Below, in pieces: positions 14,302-15,037 of a stretch of 15,037 bases of DNA. The DNA is from Acinetobacter sp. (lineage in GTDB: Bacteria > Pseudomonadota > Gammaproteobacteria > Pseudomonadales > Moraxellaceae). The stretch lies in assembly GCA_030152675.1 (NCBI GenBank), contig JASLIY010000059.1:1-15037 (forward strand). Direction: 5' to 3'. The notes below the pieces were generated by a model that ran no database searches, was not told where the DNA came from, and saw nothing but the letters and a program-made list of their open reading frames with translations. A program made the translations under genes and the position numbers. The stretch's first letter is position 1, and every line of letters starts with the position of its first letter.

Positions 14302-15037
14302 ATGAACAATCTGCAATGGCTAGATGAAGTCACATTTAACGCACAAGGTTTAGTCCCCGCGATTGCTCAGGACCATCAAAGCGATCGTATCTTGATGGTG
14401 GCATGGATGAACCGTGAGGCACTGGCACTGACCGCAGAAAAAAACCAAGCGGTGTACTTTTCACGTTCACGTCAAAAGCTATGGCACAAAGGTGAAGAGT
14501 CTGGCCACTTTCAAACCGTACATGAGATTCGCTTGGACTGTGATGCCGATGTGATCGTGCTCAAAATCGAGCAACACGGCGGCATTGCCTGCCATACCGG
14601 TCGTCAGTCTTGCTTCTATCGCAAGCTCACGCCACAAGGTTGGGAAATCGTAGATGCACAGATCAAAGATCCGACTGAGATCTATGCCGAGAAATCTAGC
14701 AATCCTCACACCCTCGCCATGCAAAACTCAAATGCACAAGCCGAAGCGGTGGAAGTCCTGAGCTACTTGGGTCAGATGATGGCAGAGCGTAAAGGCGCCA
14801 ATCCTGATTCATCTTATGTTGCATCGCTCTATCACAAAGGTCTGAACAAGATCTTGGAAAAAGTCGGTGAAGAAAGCGTTGAAATGATCATCGCCGCCAA
14901 AGAGTATCAGCATGAAAAAATCGCCGACCATAAAAATGATTTGATCTATGAAGTGGCCGATCTTTGGTTCCACAGTATTGTGATGCTGGGCTACTTTGAT
15001 CTCGAACCGCAAATCGTCTTAGACGAATTGGCGCGTC
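14302..15037 (+). CDS. hisIE: bifunctional phosphoribosyl-AMP cyclohydrolase / phosphoribosyl-ATP pyrophosphatase (3' end outside window)
   Basis: Catalyses steps 2 and 3 of histidine biosynthesis in the cytoplasm: PR-ATP is hydrolysed to PR-AMP (HisE), then the adenine ring of PR-AMP is opened (HisI). HisI part, about 1-125: [10 protein letters not shown] (32-41), [20 protein letters not shown] (52-71), metal-binding DCDADVI (79-85) and HTGRQSCF (98-105), with Cys80, Cys97 and Cys104 as likely zinc ligands. HisE part, from about 145: [20 protein letters not shown] (171-190), [11 protein letters not shown], then [13 protein letters not shown] (212-224), with the Glu/Asp residues that bind Mg2+ and the diphosphate. 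245 residues are visible; the usual length is about 200-265, so only a short tail is missing. Start ATG 14302 has GGTGA (14290-14294) seven bases upstream. Confidence 0.95.
   Translation, partial: MNNLQWLDEVTFNAQGLVPAIAQDHQSDRILMVAWMNREALALTAEKNQAVYFSRSRQKLWHKGEESGHFQTVHEIRLDCDADVIVLKIEQHGGIACHTGRQSCFYRKLTPQGWEIVDAQIKDPTEIYAEKSSNPHTLAMQNSNAQAEAVEVLSYLGQMMAERKGANPDSSYVASLYHKGLNKILEKVGEESVEMIIAAKEYQHEKIADHKNDLIYEVADLWFHSIVMLGYFDLEPQIVLDELAR

Overview
The window reads as an ordinary stretch of a gammaproteobacterial chromosome, most likely Acinetobacter or a close relative in the Moraxellaceae. The strongest clue is the minus-strand MFS transporter at 10299-11528, which matches my memory of the Acinetobacter chloramphenicol exporter CraA along its whole length. 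A fused HisIE, a YccS-type FUSC protein and an SD-poor, A/T-rich style of start region fit that placement. By eye the base composition looks richer in GC than A. baumannii, so a higher-GC species of the group is possible; I did not compute it. Both ends of the window cut through genes.

Layout. 1-540 (-) is the N-terminal part of a D-2-hydroxyacid dehydrogenase. 648-1940 (-) is a two-domain protein with an alpha/beta-hydrolase-like N-terminus and an unrecognised C-terminus. A divergent 354-base gap leads to a SAM methyltransferase (2295-3071, +) and a small lipoprotein (3156-3716, +). These converge on an exported hypothetical protein (3828-4388, -). Next come a membrane-tethered Holliday-junction-resolvase-like protein (4645-5112, -) and, divergent from it, an orphan ParA-type ATPase (5242-5886, +). 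Then follow, all on the plus strand, a PerM/YdiK-type AI-2E family membrane protein, a lipid-anchored Cu,Zn superoxide dismutase (SodC) and a FUSC/YccS family membrane protein. FUSC converges on craA across a short gap that holds a nested fold-back structure. A 380-base gap with no convincing gene separates craA from an RlaP-type nucleotidyltransferase (11909-12679, -). Divergent from that is a patatin-like phospholipase (12892-13974, +). After a 327-base gap, hisIE starts at 14302 and runs off the right edge.

How the genes work together. There is little sign of a shared pathway: gene orientations alternate, most gaps are over 80 bases, and nearly every gene appears to have its own promoter. 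Three products concern the envelope or stress (lipoprotein SodC, FUSC, CraA), HisIE is core histidine biosynthesis, and the rest are poorly characterised singletons. I see no rRNA, tRNA, CRISPR array, insertion sequence, prophage or integrase.

I did not find convincing evidence of a new multi-gene system. The best leads are the divergent pair of membrane-anchored nuclease-fold protein and orphan ParA, the uncharacterised C-terminal domain of the 430-residue hydrolase-like protein, the nested inverted repeat between the FUSC gene and craA, and the tandem 10-bp repeat in the sodC promoter region.
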